In this document: in pieces, positions 1 to 5,948 of the stretch
Layout: each line of letters begins with the position of its first letter
Position numbering within the stretch: position 1 is the first letter of the stretch
Assembly (NCBI GenBank): GCA_002389295.1
Contig: DGOE01000080.1
Coordinates: 1-6,688, forward strand
Reading direction: 5' to 3'
DNA: 6,688 bases
Source of the DNA: Flavobacteriales bacterium UBA4474
GTDB lineage: Bacteria; Bacteroidota; Bacteroidia; Flavobacteriales_D; Sanyastnellaceae
Program-made: the position numbers and the translations under genes
The notes under the pieces: model-generated
What the model was told of the DNA's origin: nothing
The model's input: the letters and a program-made list of their open reading frames with translations, nothing else
The model's database searches: none

Positions 1-1424
1 TCACATGCGATGGCGTCGGTTTTGTCCAGGTCCTCGGATTTGCCTGAACCGCACACCCACCGGAAAGGCCCAAAACCGTAATCGAAGCACATGGGCCCCA
101 TGATGTCTTGCACATAGCTTGGGTAGCGAAAGGCTTCTCCGTCGTCGGCCATGATGTCGGCGCCCGCGCGGGAGCTTTCCAACAGGAAGGCGTTGCCATA
201 GTCAAAGAAGTAGGTTCCGCGGGCCGTGTGCTTGTTGACCGCCGTGGCGTGGCGTCGCAGGCTCTCTTGTACATGGACCTTGAATTGCGCGGGATCCTCT
301 GCCATCATGCGCTGGGACTCCTCCAAGCTGAGACCAGCCGGATAGTATCCGCCGCCCCAAGGGTTGTGCAGCGAGGTCTGGTCCGAGCCGAGGTGAATGT
401 GGATCCCTGCGGTGTCGAAGTGCTCCCAGACGTCTACCACATTTCCGAGGTATGCAAAGCTGACGGCCTCTTTTGCGTCCATGGCGGCACGCACCTTTTG
501 GGCCAATTCGGCTACGTCTTCCACGACATGGTCCACCCAACCCTGCTCGTGGCGCTTCCATGCTGCTGCCGGGTCGACTTCCGCGGTGACCGAGACCACA
601 CCGGCGATGTTGCCGGCCTTGGGCTGGGCGCCGGACATCCCACCGAGGCCCGCGGTCAAGAACAGCTTTCCGGCGAGGGAAGGGTTTTCCGGATCCAGCC
701 GGCGTCCGGCGTTGAGCACCGTGATGGTGGTGCCGTGTACGATGCCTTGCGGCCCGATGTACATATATGACCCCGCGGTCATTTGGCCGTACTGGCTCAC
801 GCCGAGGGCATTCATGCGCTCGTAGTCGTCGCTTTCGCTGTAGTGGGGGACGACCATGCCGTTGGTGACCACCACGCGGGGTGCACCGGCATGGGAAGGA
901 AACAAGCCGAGCGGGTGCCCGCTGTACATGATGAGGGTCTGCTCCTCTGTCATCTCGCTGAGGTAGCGCATGACCAAACGGTATTGCGCCCAGTTTTGGA
1001 AGACAGCACCGTTGCCACCGTAGGTGATGAGTTCTTCTGGGTGCTGTGCCACTGCTGGATCCAGGTTGTTTTGGATCATCAACATGATGGCGGCGGCCTG
1101 CGGGGTTTTTGCCGGGTACTGGTCGATGGGCCGGGCGTGCATGGCGTACTCCGGCATGAAGCGGTACATGTAGATGCGCCCGTATGCCTTGAGTTCCGCG
1201 GCGAATTCTGGGGCGAGCTCCGGGTGCTGATCGGCAGGGAAATACCGGAGGGCATTGGCCAAGGCCAATTCCTTTTGCTTCGGTGTCAGAATGTCCTTCC
1301 GCACCGGGGCATGGGATACTTCGCCCGTTCTCTGTCGCGCGGGAGGAAGGGACGCGGGCAATCCGGTCGCAATGGCCTGTTGAAATGATGCGAGCGTCTG
1401 GTCGGGAGCTGTGGTCGTATTCAT
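1..1424 (-). CDS. hutU: Urocanate hydratase (urocanase), C-terminal part cut by the window edge
   Basis: Urocanase catalyses the second step of histidine breakdown, converting urocanate to 4-imidazolone-5-propionate with tightly bound NAD+ as electrophile, in the cytoplasm. The frame is open from ATG at 1424 to the left edge: 474 codons with no stop. I recognise the family from GGNGAVFQNWAQY, QMTAGSYMYIGPQGIVHGTT, the NAD-binding stretch GGMSGAQPKA (about residues 261-270), GSDQTSLHNP (D348) and FDYGFGPFRWVC, whose Cys458 matches the conserved active-site cysteine (Cys410 in the Pseudomonas enzyme). The N-terminus (APVRKDILTPKQ, then NALRYFPA) resembles the long Bacteroidota form, which is roughly 660-690 residues, so about 200 residues should lie outside. 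The start is 10 bp after the stop of the small cysteine-rich gene, so co-transcription is likely. No Shine-Dalgarno is visible. Other hut genes are not in view. Identification is firm; operon membership is inferred. Confidence 0.96.
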   Translation of the reverse strand, partial: MNTTTAPDQTLASFQQAIATGLPASLPPARQRTGEVSHAPVRKDILTPKQKELALANALRYFPADQHPELAPEFAAELKAYGRIYMYRFMPEYAMHARPIDQYPAKTPQAAAIMLMIQNNLDPAVAQHPEELITYGGNGAVFQNWAQYRLVMRYLSEMTEEQTLIMYSGHPLGLFPSHAGAPRVVVTNGMVVPHYSESDDYERMNALGVSQYGQMTAGSYMYIGPQGIVHGTTITVLNAGRRLDPENPSLAGKLFLTAGLGGMSGAQPKAGNIAGVVSVTAEVDPAAAWKRHEQGWVDHVVEDVAELAQKVRAAMDAKEAVSFAYLGNVVDVWEHFDTAGIHIHLGSDQTSLHNPWGGGYYPAGLSLEESQRMMAEDPAQFKVHVQESLRRHATAVNKHTARGTYFFDYGNAFLLESSRAGADIMADDGEAFRYPSYVQDIMGPMCFDYGFGPFRWVCGSGKSEDLDKTDAIAC

Positions 1425-1434
1425 GGCGTTGGGT

Positions 1435-1617
1435 TCAGAGGCCTTTGGGATTGTTTACGCGTCCGGTGCCCTTGTCAAATCCGTAAGGGCAATGCTTGCA
1501 TCCACTGGTGCAACAATACCCGCGTTTGCGGTGGTATTGTTCGGTGAATACCAGAAATCCCTCGGGCGATGTGTAGCTGTCGCCAGGTCCGATGGGGATT
1601 TTCTTGTTGCGGTCCAC
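1435..1617 (-). CDS. Small cysteine-rich DUF5522-like protein of unknown function
   Basis: This 60-residue protein has no known function that I can name. The core FLVFTEQYHRKRGYCCTSGC followed by KHCPYGF matches, from memory, a family of short proteins common in Bacteroidota (DUF5522). Four cysteines, C35, C36, C40 and C43, form a CC-x3-C-x2-C knot followed by PYG, with H29 and H42 nearby. This arrangement suggests metal or Fe-S binding, but that is inference. There is no signal peptide or membrane segment. The start is GTG at 1617: no ATG exists in the frame, and the length before the conserved core agrees with relatives. It lies 37 bp after murF-alr and 10 bp before hutU on the same strand, so it is probably translated from the same mRNA. 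An exact TAnnTTTG box lies 4 bp before the start, without a matching upstream box. Confidence 0.8.
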   Translation of the reverse strand: MDRNKKIPIGPGDSYTSPEGFLVFTEQYHRKRGYCCTSGCKHCPYGFDKGTGRVNNPKGL

Positions 1618-1654
1618 GGCGCAAAATTACGCCGACTGCCGGGTTGTACCGGGT

Positions 1655-4183
1655 TCAGGTGCGGAGGTGACGGCGCCTTACGCGCGGAGGAATCCGGCAC
1701 AACAGTTCATAGGGAATGGTGCCGGTGGAACTGGCCAACACCTCTATGGGGGCGTCATCTCCAAAGATTTCGACCGCGTCGCCAACCGAGAGCCCAAGCC
1801 CGGTCACGTCAATCATACAGCCATCCATGCACACCGGACCCACGGTCGGACACAGCTGCCCGCCTGCAAAAAGGTGCGCGCGGCCATTGCCTGCTGCCCG
1901 CGGCAAACCGTCGGCATAGCCCACGGGGAGCGTGGCGATGTCGCGTGGCTTGGTGGACTTGTCTGCTGCGCCATAGCCGACAGCTTCTCCCGGCGGTACG
2001 GTGTGGACATGGCTCACCCGGGTGTGGAAGCGGCCGATGGGCATCAATTGCTTCAGCGTTTCCGAGGCATCCAACCCGTACAGCCCCAGTCCGATGCGGA
2101 CCATGTCCAACCGTGCTTCAGGGAACCGCGCGGCGCCCGCCGTGTTGGCGATGTGCTTCAAAAAGGGGGGCATGGCCCCTTGGTCCGATGCGCCGCACCA
2201 ACCGGCTTCAATGGCCGCGCAGGCCCGGTGGTATGCCCCGAGCTGGCTGCGGGTGTGGTCATCGGCTGCCGGGTCGTCAGCTGCAGACAAGTGGCTGTAA
2301 ATGCTGAGGACGGGGATGCCGAATTCGGCGCACCGCGCACCTGCTGCGCTCCATTCTGCTGCCCCGAGCCCCAAACGGTGCATGCCCGTTTCTACCTTGA
2401 GGTGCACGCCACGCTTCGCCGGGGTGGTGCTGCCCGCAGGCGGTTCTGTTCGCGCCCACACTTCGAGGTTGTCCAGGCGGTGGACTTCCGGTTCGAGCCG
2501 CCAAGCCAAGAGGTCGCCAAACCGTTGCGGGTCGGCGTTGAGCACCATGATGGGGCATTGCACGCCTTTTTTTCTCAAGGAAATGCCTTCTTCAGCAAAG
2601 GCGACGGCGAGCCTGTCGATGCCGAGCCGGTCCAATTCTACCGCGACCGCTTCGCCTGCACCGTAGGCAAACGCCTTGACCATGCCCATGATGGGTATGC
2701 GCAAGTGGTCCTTGTGCTGCTGGAGGTTGTGGGCGAGGCGGCCCAGGTCCAAATCGAAGACCGTGGTGTGGGGGTTGGCCTCGAGGGCACGGGCGATGCG
2801 CTCGAAAGCATAGGTTCGGGCCCCTTTGACCAGGACATTCCACCCAGAAAGTTGATCGAGGGCGGCGCTGTCCAACAGGGATTCGGTGGTGTCGAAATGC
2901 AACAGGCGGTCCTCGGAAATGTCCGAGAGGCTGCGGGCCACGTGCTCACCTACGGCCACCCACTGGTCGACATTGTGGTGGGCCAGTGTGCGCTGCAGCC
3001 GCTCCATTTGGTTGGGGTCTTGTCCATCAAAGGGCACGAAGTCGGAGATGATGACGGCTTTTTTACGGTTTCCAGCCAACCGTTCGAGCGCATCCAATGC
3101 GGTGGCCAATCCGTCCAGATCGTGGTTCCATGTGTCGTTGATGATGGTGCCCCCTCCGACTCCCGAAAGGTGTTCCAACCGCATTCCAATGGGTTGAAGT
3201 TGGGCAAGGCGCTCGGTGATGGAGGTCAAGGGCACGCCCAAATCCAGCATCAATACTGCAGCGGTGAGGGCATTGGCGATGCTCGCACGGTCGGTAAAAG
3301 GCAAGTGCCAGTGCACATCATGGGACAGCCACCTTCCTTTGAGGTGGGTTTGATTGTTGGCAATGTCGCACTGGGCAATGTGCAGCGTGGCTTCGCCTGC
3401 AGCTTCATTGGCGCTGTCGGGCAGTTGCCAGCTCACCATGTGGACCGCGCGTTTGGCCTCGTGCAGCGCACGGATAAATGTGGCGTCATGGGTGCCCAGG
3501 ACAATGCGGTCGCAGGCATGGAAGAGCTTGGCTTTTTCTGCGGCCTTGGATGCCCGGTTTTCGAAATGGGCATCGTGGGCATCGCCGAAGTGGGCCATGA
3601 CACCGACGTCGGGCGCGATCATATTGGCCAGCACAGCCATTTCTCCCGGCATGGAGATTCCAGCTTCCACCAGGTGGATTTCGGCGGTTTCATCCAGCCC
3701 CCAGAGTGCGAGGGGGACGCCGATTTGACTGTTCCAACTGCCTGGACTGCGGGAGACGTGGACATCGCTGCCCGCGAGGGCGTGGGCCCATTCCTTGACG
3801 GTGGTTTTGCCATTCGAGCCGGTAATGCCCACCACTTTGCCTTTCAGGTTTTGTCGGGCGGCTGCGCCAAGTGCTTGCAGGGCCACGAGGGTATCCGGTA
3901 CCCGCATGACGTGGCCTTCGGGGTCGGGTCCGGCCCAATCTTGAGAAAGAATGAATCCGCGCACGCCCATTTTGGCGGCGTCTTCTACGTGGGTGTGTCC
4001 GTCGTGTCGGGCGCCTTTGAGCGCGATGAATACGGTGGCAGAAAGGGTGTGGGTTCCGGCCCGCAGGGTGCGGGTATCGGTGGCGAGGTGCTCGAAACTG
4101 GGGAAGGGGAGGCCCGGCGCATCGGTGGTGGTTCCACCGAGTGATTCAGAAAGTGACTGCCAAAGGGGTCCTCCGAGTTTCAT
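1655..4183 (-). CDS. Bifunctional UDP-MurNAc-tripeptide:D-Ala-D-Ala ligase / alanine racemase (MurF-Alr fusion)
   Basis: The racemase half makes D-alanine from L-alanine with PLP. The ligase half adds the D-Ala-D-Ala dipeptide to UDP-MurNAc-tripeptide using ATP. Both are cytoplasmic steps of peptidoglycan synthesis. The protein is 842 residues, close to the usual length of this Bacteroidota fusion. MurF half, about 1-465: N-terminal domain with FIALKGARHDGH, ATP loop GITGSNGKTT (119-128, K126), central motif EAGISMPGEM (173-182), GDAH (200-203) and NDTWNHD (349-355). Alr half, about 474-842: PLP lysine K503 in MVKAFAYGAG, R603 in TGMHRLG, H631 in SHLSAAD, PLP-phosphate contact R696 in MVRIGLGLYGL, catalytic tyrosine Y737 in VGYGAA, and CMD at 785-787. 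All key residues are present, so both activities should be intact. The linker between halves is only a few residues. ATG at 4183 overlaps the tdk stop by 4 bp, suggesting translational coupling. The gene could be named murF or alr, so I leave the symbol blank. Confidence 0.96.
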   Translation of the reverse strand: MKLGGPLWQSLSESLGGTTTDAPGLPFPSFEHLATDTRTLRAGTHTLSATVFIALKGARHDGHTHVEDAAKMGVRGFILSQDWAGPDPEGHVMRVPDTLVALQALGAAARQNLKGKVVGITGSNGKTTVKEWAHALAGSDVHVSRSPGSWNSQIGVPLALWGLDETAEIHLVEAGISMPGEMAVLANMIAPDVGVMAHFGDAHDAHFENRASKAAEKAKLFHACDRIVLGTHDATFIRALHEAKRAVHMVSWQLPDSANEAAGEATLHIAQCDIANNQTHLKGRWLSHDVHWHLPFTDRASIANALTAAVLMLDLGVPLTSITERLAQLQPIGMRLEHLSGVGGGTIINDTWNHDLDGLATALDALERLAGNRKKAVIISDFVPFDGQDPNQMERLQRTLAHHNVDQWVAVGEHVARSLSDISEDRLLHFDTTESLLDSAALDQLSGWNVLVKGARTYAFERIARALEANPHTTVFDLDLGRLAHNLQQHKDHLRIPIMGMVKAFAYGAGEAVAVELDRLGIDRLAVAFAEEGISLRKKGVQCPIMVLNADPQRFGDLLAWRLEPEVHRLDNLEVWARTEPPAGSTTPAKRGVHLKVETGMHRLGLGAAEWSAAGARCAEFGIPVLSIYSHLSAADDPAADDHTRSQLGAYHRACAAIEAGWCGASDQGAMPPFLKHIANTAGAARFPEARLDMVRIGLGLYGLDASETLKQLMPIGRFHTRVSHVHTVPPGEAVGYGAADKSTKPRDIATLPVGYADGLPRAAGNGRAHLFAGGQLCPTVGPVCMDGCMIDVTGLGLSVGDAVEIFGDDAPIEVLASSTGTIPYELLCRIPPRVRRRHLRT

Positions 4184-4806
4184 TCGGAGGGTGCGACCCG
4201 GTGATGGGACCGGACCACCACATCGTTGTACGGCTCGCGCGACAAGGCTTGGTAGGATTCGGCACCGCCTATTTGCACGTCTTCGCTGCCGCCTTCGACC
4301 CTGTGTGAGAAGTGGGCAGGACGGCCTGTGATGGAGCAGATGGCATCCAGCTTGGTCACATATTCAGCGTGGGCCAACAGCAGGGGCATACAGCCGAAGG
4401 GGCGGCCCAGGTAGTCGAGATCCAGGCCGGCGACAATGACCCTAATCCCGCGATCGGCCAGTCTGTTGCAGGTGTCAACCACGTCATAATCGAAGAACTG
4501 GACCTCATCGATGCCAATGACGTCCGGCATTTTGTCGGCGTCGATGAGCTGGTCTACCACCGCCTCAAGTGCCGTGGCGTCGGCCACAGCATGGGCGTTT
4601 TGCCTGCGGGCATCGTGGCTGACCACATCGGTGGTGTTGTGCCGGTTGTCCCGCGCCGGCTTGAACAAGGTGACAGCTTGTTTGGCGATGGTTGCGCGGC
4701 GCAGTCTGCGCAGCAGTTCCTCGGTCTTTCCGGAGAACATGGGGCCAGCGATGACCTCAATTGTGCCTCCCACGGGATGGGGAGGGTGCCTTTCATATGC
4801 CGTCAT
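4180..4806 (-). CDS. tdk: Thymidine kinase, type II
   Basis: It phosphorylates thymidine to dTMP with ATP, a cytoplasmic salvage step. The protein has 208 residues, normal for the type II (TK1-like) family. Visible features are the P-loop GPMFSGKT (21-28), FKPARDNR, VVSHD (61-65), the Walker B strand with catalytic Glu in IGIDEVQFF (E101), the magnesium and fold motif GLDLDYLGRPF (127-137), and the thymidine-binding lasso up to IGGAESYQ. The structural zinc site, usually four cysteines or three plus a histidine, keeps only C157; the partner positions read T160, S189 and P192. From memory, many Bacteroidota enzymes read similarly (CTRTG and PLSRAAY), so this is probably a lineage trait and not damage. 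ATG at 4806 is the first possible start: an in-frame TAA lies at 4819-4821. The stop overlaps the murF-alr start (ATGA, 4180-4183). An 18-codon mini-ORF overlaps its own start in the same way. Confidence 0.96.
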   Translation of the reverse strand: MTAYERHPPHPVGGTIEVIAGPMFSGKTEELLRRLRRATIAKQAVTLFKPARDNRHNTTDVVSHDARRQNAHAVADATALEAVVDQLIDADKMPDVIGIDEVQFFDYDVVDTCNRLADRGIRVIVAGLDLDYLGRPFGCMPLLLAHAEYVTKLDAICSITGRPAHFSHRVEGGSEDVQIGGAESYQALSREPYNDVVVRSHHRVAPSE

Positions 4807-4859
4807 GGTGCCCCAATTTTACGATGGACTTGGGCCAAGTGGTCCTGTAGGTTTTCCAT
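4803..4859 (-). other. Possible 18-codon upstream ORF coupled to tdk
   Basis: Reading the minus strand from ATG at 4859 gives MENLQDHLAQVHRKIGAP and a TGA at 4805-4803. That TGA overlaps the tdk ATG as ATGA, the same junction found between tdk and murF-alr. An in-frame TGA lies just upstream at 4875-4877, so this is not the tail of a longer gene in this frame. It could be a leader peptide that feeds ribosomes to tdk, a relic of a lost gene end, or chance. There is no homology that I recognise and no Shine-Dalgarno. Confidence 0.25.
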
Positions 4860-4917
4860 GAGCTGTGAACCGGGTCATTCTGCTTCCTGTTCGTCGTCCA
4901 CTTTGACCCATGGGAAA

Positions 4918-4932
4918 CACTCTTGTAGAGTG
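4918..4932. promoter_or_regulatory. Perfect palindrome, candidate operator in the divergent region
   Basis: CACTCTTGTAGAGTG has two 6-bp arms (4918-4923 and 4927-4932) around a TGT centre. After one mismatch, AA (4915-4916) and TT (4934-4935) extend the symmetry. It ends one base before the TTTG box of the candidate rplM promoter, where a bound repressor or activator could act, and it also lies in the probable 5' region of the tdk operon. It could instead be an RNA hairpin if transcription starts upstream. No regulator is encoded nearby, so the role is inferred. Confidence 0.3.
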
Positions 4933-4933
4933 G

Positions 4934-4965
4934 TTTGTACCCCATTGGAATTGCCACTATATTCG
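4934..4965 (+). promoter_or_regulatory. Candidate Bacteroidota-type promoter for rplM-rpsI
   Basis: TTTG at 4934-4937, a 20-bp spacer, then TATATTCG at 4958-4965 fit the Bacteroidota primary-sigma consensus (TTTG, 19-21 bp, TAnnTTTG) with one mismatch, C for T in the last box. Transcription would begin near 4970-4973, giving a leader of about 33 nt before the rplM GTG. This reading places the start inside the terminator-like hairpin at 4967-4985, which then could not form. Consensus elements this short also occur by chance. Confidence 0.4.
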
Positions 4966-4966
4966 C

Positions 4967-4990
4967 ACCCCGAATTTTCCGGGGTTTTTT
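4967..4990 (+). terminator. Terminator-like hairpin with T tract just upstream of rplM
   Basis: ACCCCG (4967-4972) pairs perfectly with CGGGGT (4980-4985) around the 7-nt loop AATTTTC, and five more T residues follow to 4990. This is the form of an intrinsic terminator on the plus strand. Read on the minus strand there is no T tract after the stem. No plus-strand gene ends here: the opposite strand carries tdk. It therefore either attenuates a longer rplM leader transcript or stops antisense or stray transcripts. If the promoter at 4934-4965 is real, the 5' arm would not be transcribed from it. Confidence 0.45.
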
Positions 4991-5004
4991 CACACTGTAC
5001 CGCC

Positions 5005-5454
5005 GTGGACACGCTGAGCTATAAGACAGTCTCCGTCAATAAGGAGAACGCAGACAAGAAGTGGTTGTTGGTCGATGCCGAAGGGCAACGTCTGGGACGC
5101 CTTTGTTCTGAAATCGCGCGCTTGCTTCGTGGCAAGCACAAAGTGAACTTCACTCCACACGCCGATTGCGGCGACTATGTGATTGTCATCAACGCCGAAA
5201 AGGTGGAGTTGACGGGCAACAAGTGGGAGGACAAGGAGTACATCCGTTTCTCTGGATACCCCGGCGGACAATACCGCCGTACGGCCGCTGAAGTGCGTGA
5301 GCGCACTCCTGAGCGCCTCGTAGAGAATGCCGTTCGCGGCATGCTTCCCAAGAACCGCTTGGGCCGCGCCATTTACAAGAACCTTCACGTAAACATCGGT
5401 GCTGAGCACAAGCACGAGGCACAACAGCCGACCGCTCACACCATTCCCTCCTGA
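5005..5454 (+). CDS. rplM: 50S ribosomal protein L13
   Basis: L13 is an early-assembling protein of the large subunit that binds 23S rRNA. The product is 149 residues, close to the roughly 150 of Bacteroidota relatives. Family marks are WLLVDAEGQRLGRL (20-33), LLRGKHKVNFTPHADCGD (40-57), VINAEKVELTGNK (61-73), SGYPGGQ (83-89) and the signature GMLPKNRLGR (112-121), with a C-terminal AEHKHEAQQP. The GTG at 5005 is chosen because MDTLSYKTVS matches the family N-terminus and the next internal methionine is M113. The frame stays open far upstream, but that part is antisense to tdk. rpsI follows after 5 bp. No Shine-Dalgarno is visible. Control probably acts in the 198-bp region upstream, which carries a promoter candidate and a terminator-like hairpin. 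Confidence 0.97.
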   Translation: MDTLSYKTVSVNKENADKKWLLVDAEGQRLGRLCSEIARLLRGKHKVNFTPHADCGDYVIVINAEKVELTGNKWEDKEYIRFSGYPGGQYRRTAAEVRERTPERLVENAVRGMLPKNRLGRAIYKNLHVNIGAEHKHEAQQPTAHTIPS

Positions 5455-5459
5455 TTCGC

Positions 5460-5846
5460 ATGCAGACGATCAACACCTCCGGTCGCCGGAAGAACGCCAT
5501 CGCACGGGTATACATGACCCAAGGCACCGGCAAGGTGACCATCAACAAGCGGGACATTACTGAGTACTTCCCCTTGCCCACCCTCCAATACAAGGTCAAG
5601 CAGCCTTTTATGTTGACGGAGACGCTCGACCAGTTCGACATCAAGGCGAACCTCGACGGTGGAGGCATCACCGGACAAGCCGAAGCGCTGCGCCTGGCGA
5701 TTTCCAAAGCATTGATTGAGCTCAACGATGAGTTGAAGCCAACATTGAAGGCCGAGGGCCTCACCACCCGTGACCCACGGATGGTGGAGCGCAAGAAGTT
5801 CGGTCAGAAGAAAGCGCGGAAGAAGTTCCAGTTCTCCAAGCGCTGA
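5460..5846 (+). CDS. rpsI: 30S ribosomal protein S9
   Basis: S9 sits in the head of the small subunit, and its C-terminal tail reaches the anticodon of P-site tRNA. The 128-residue product starts INTSGRRKNAIARVY, carries the signature NLDGGGITGQAEALRLAISK (64-83) and TRDPRMVERKK (103-113), and ends in the universal basic tail KKARKKFQFSKR with terminal Lys-Arg. ATG at 5460 lies 5 bp after the rplM stop, so the two are almost certainly co-transcribed and perhaps translationally coupled. This pairing is conserved across bacteria. There is no Shine-Dalgarno, as is common in Bacteroidota. Nothing about the gene is unusual. Confidence 0.98.
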   Translation: MQTINTSGRRKNAIARVYMTQGTGKVTINKRDITEYFPLPTLQYKVKQPFMLTETLDQFDIKANLDGGGITGQAEALRLAISKALIELNDELKPTLKAEGLTTRDPRMVERKKFGQKKARKKFQFSKR

Positions 5847-5887
5847 TCACAAGCTTACCCTTACACAGCATATACAGCTAGCATCCA

Positions 5888-5924
5888 AACGGTGGGGACC
5901 TTCATCCGAAGCTACCTCGCCGTT
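5888..5924 (+). promoter_or_regulatory. Candidate structured leader hairpin upstream of rpsB
   Basis: AACGGTGGGG (5888-5897) pairs with CCTCGCCGTT (5915-5924) over 10 bp, including two G-U pairs. Inside it CTTC (5900-5903) pairs with GAAG (5908-5911) around the tetraloop ATCC, leaving an internal loop of AC against CTA. The structure ends 24 nt before the rpsB ATG and has no following T tract, so it is not an intrinsic terminator. In other bacteria S2 represses its own mRNA through the rpsB leader; a similar role here is inference. A competing pairing, TGGGG (5893-5897) with CCCCA (5931-5935), would reach to 13 nt before the start. Confidence 0.45.
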
Positions 5925-5948
5925 GCCTAACCCCAGGAACGTAGCATC

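Noticed and set aside
108..1388. Plus-strand open frames across the hutU region
   Set aside because: They are antisense to an uninterrupted 474-codon urocanase frame with diagnostic motifs and have no recognisable products.
1622..1629. Exact TAnnTTTG box on the minus strand before the DUF5522-like gene
   Set aside because: No TTG or TTTG lies 19-21 bp upstream, and a start from it would give an almost leaderless mRNA at GTG 1617. Kept only as a note.
1592..4144. An 850-codon open frame on the plus strand opposite murF-alr
   Set aside because: It lies entirely antisense to a protein with every MurF and Alr motif, shows no recognisable domain, and is explained by GC-rich codon use leaving few antisense stops.
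4793..4993. A 66-codon minus-strand frame overlapping the tdk start
   Set aside because: No recognisable homology; it spans the promoter, palindrome and hairpin of the divergent region and runs out of frame into tdk.
4312..5004. Upstream in-frame extension of rplM
   Set aside because: The frame is open far upstream, but it runs antisense through tdk and the L13 family begins at MDTLSYK, so it is a chance extension.
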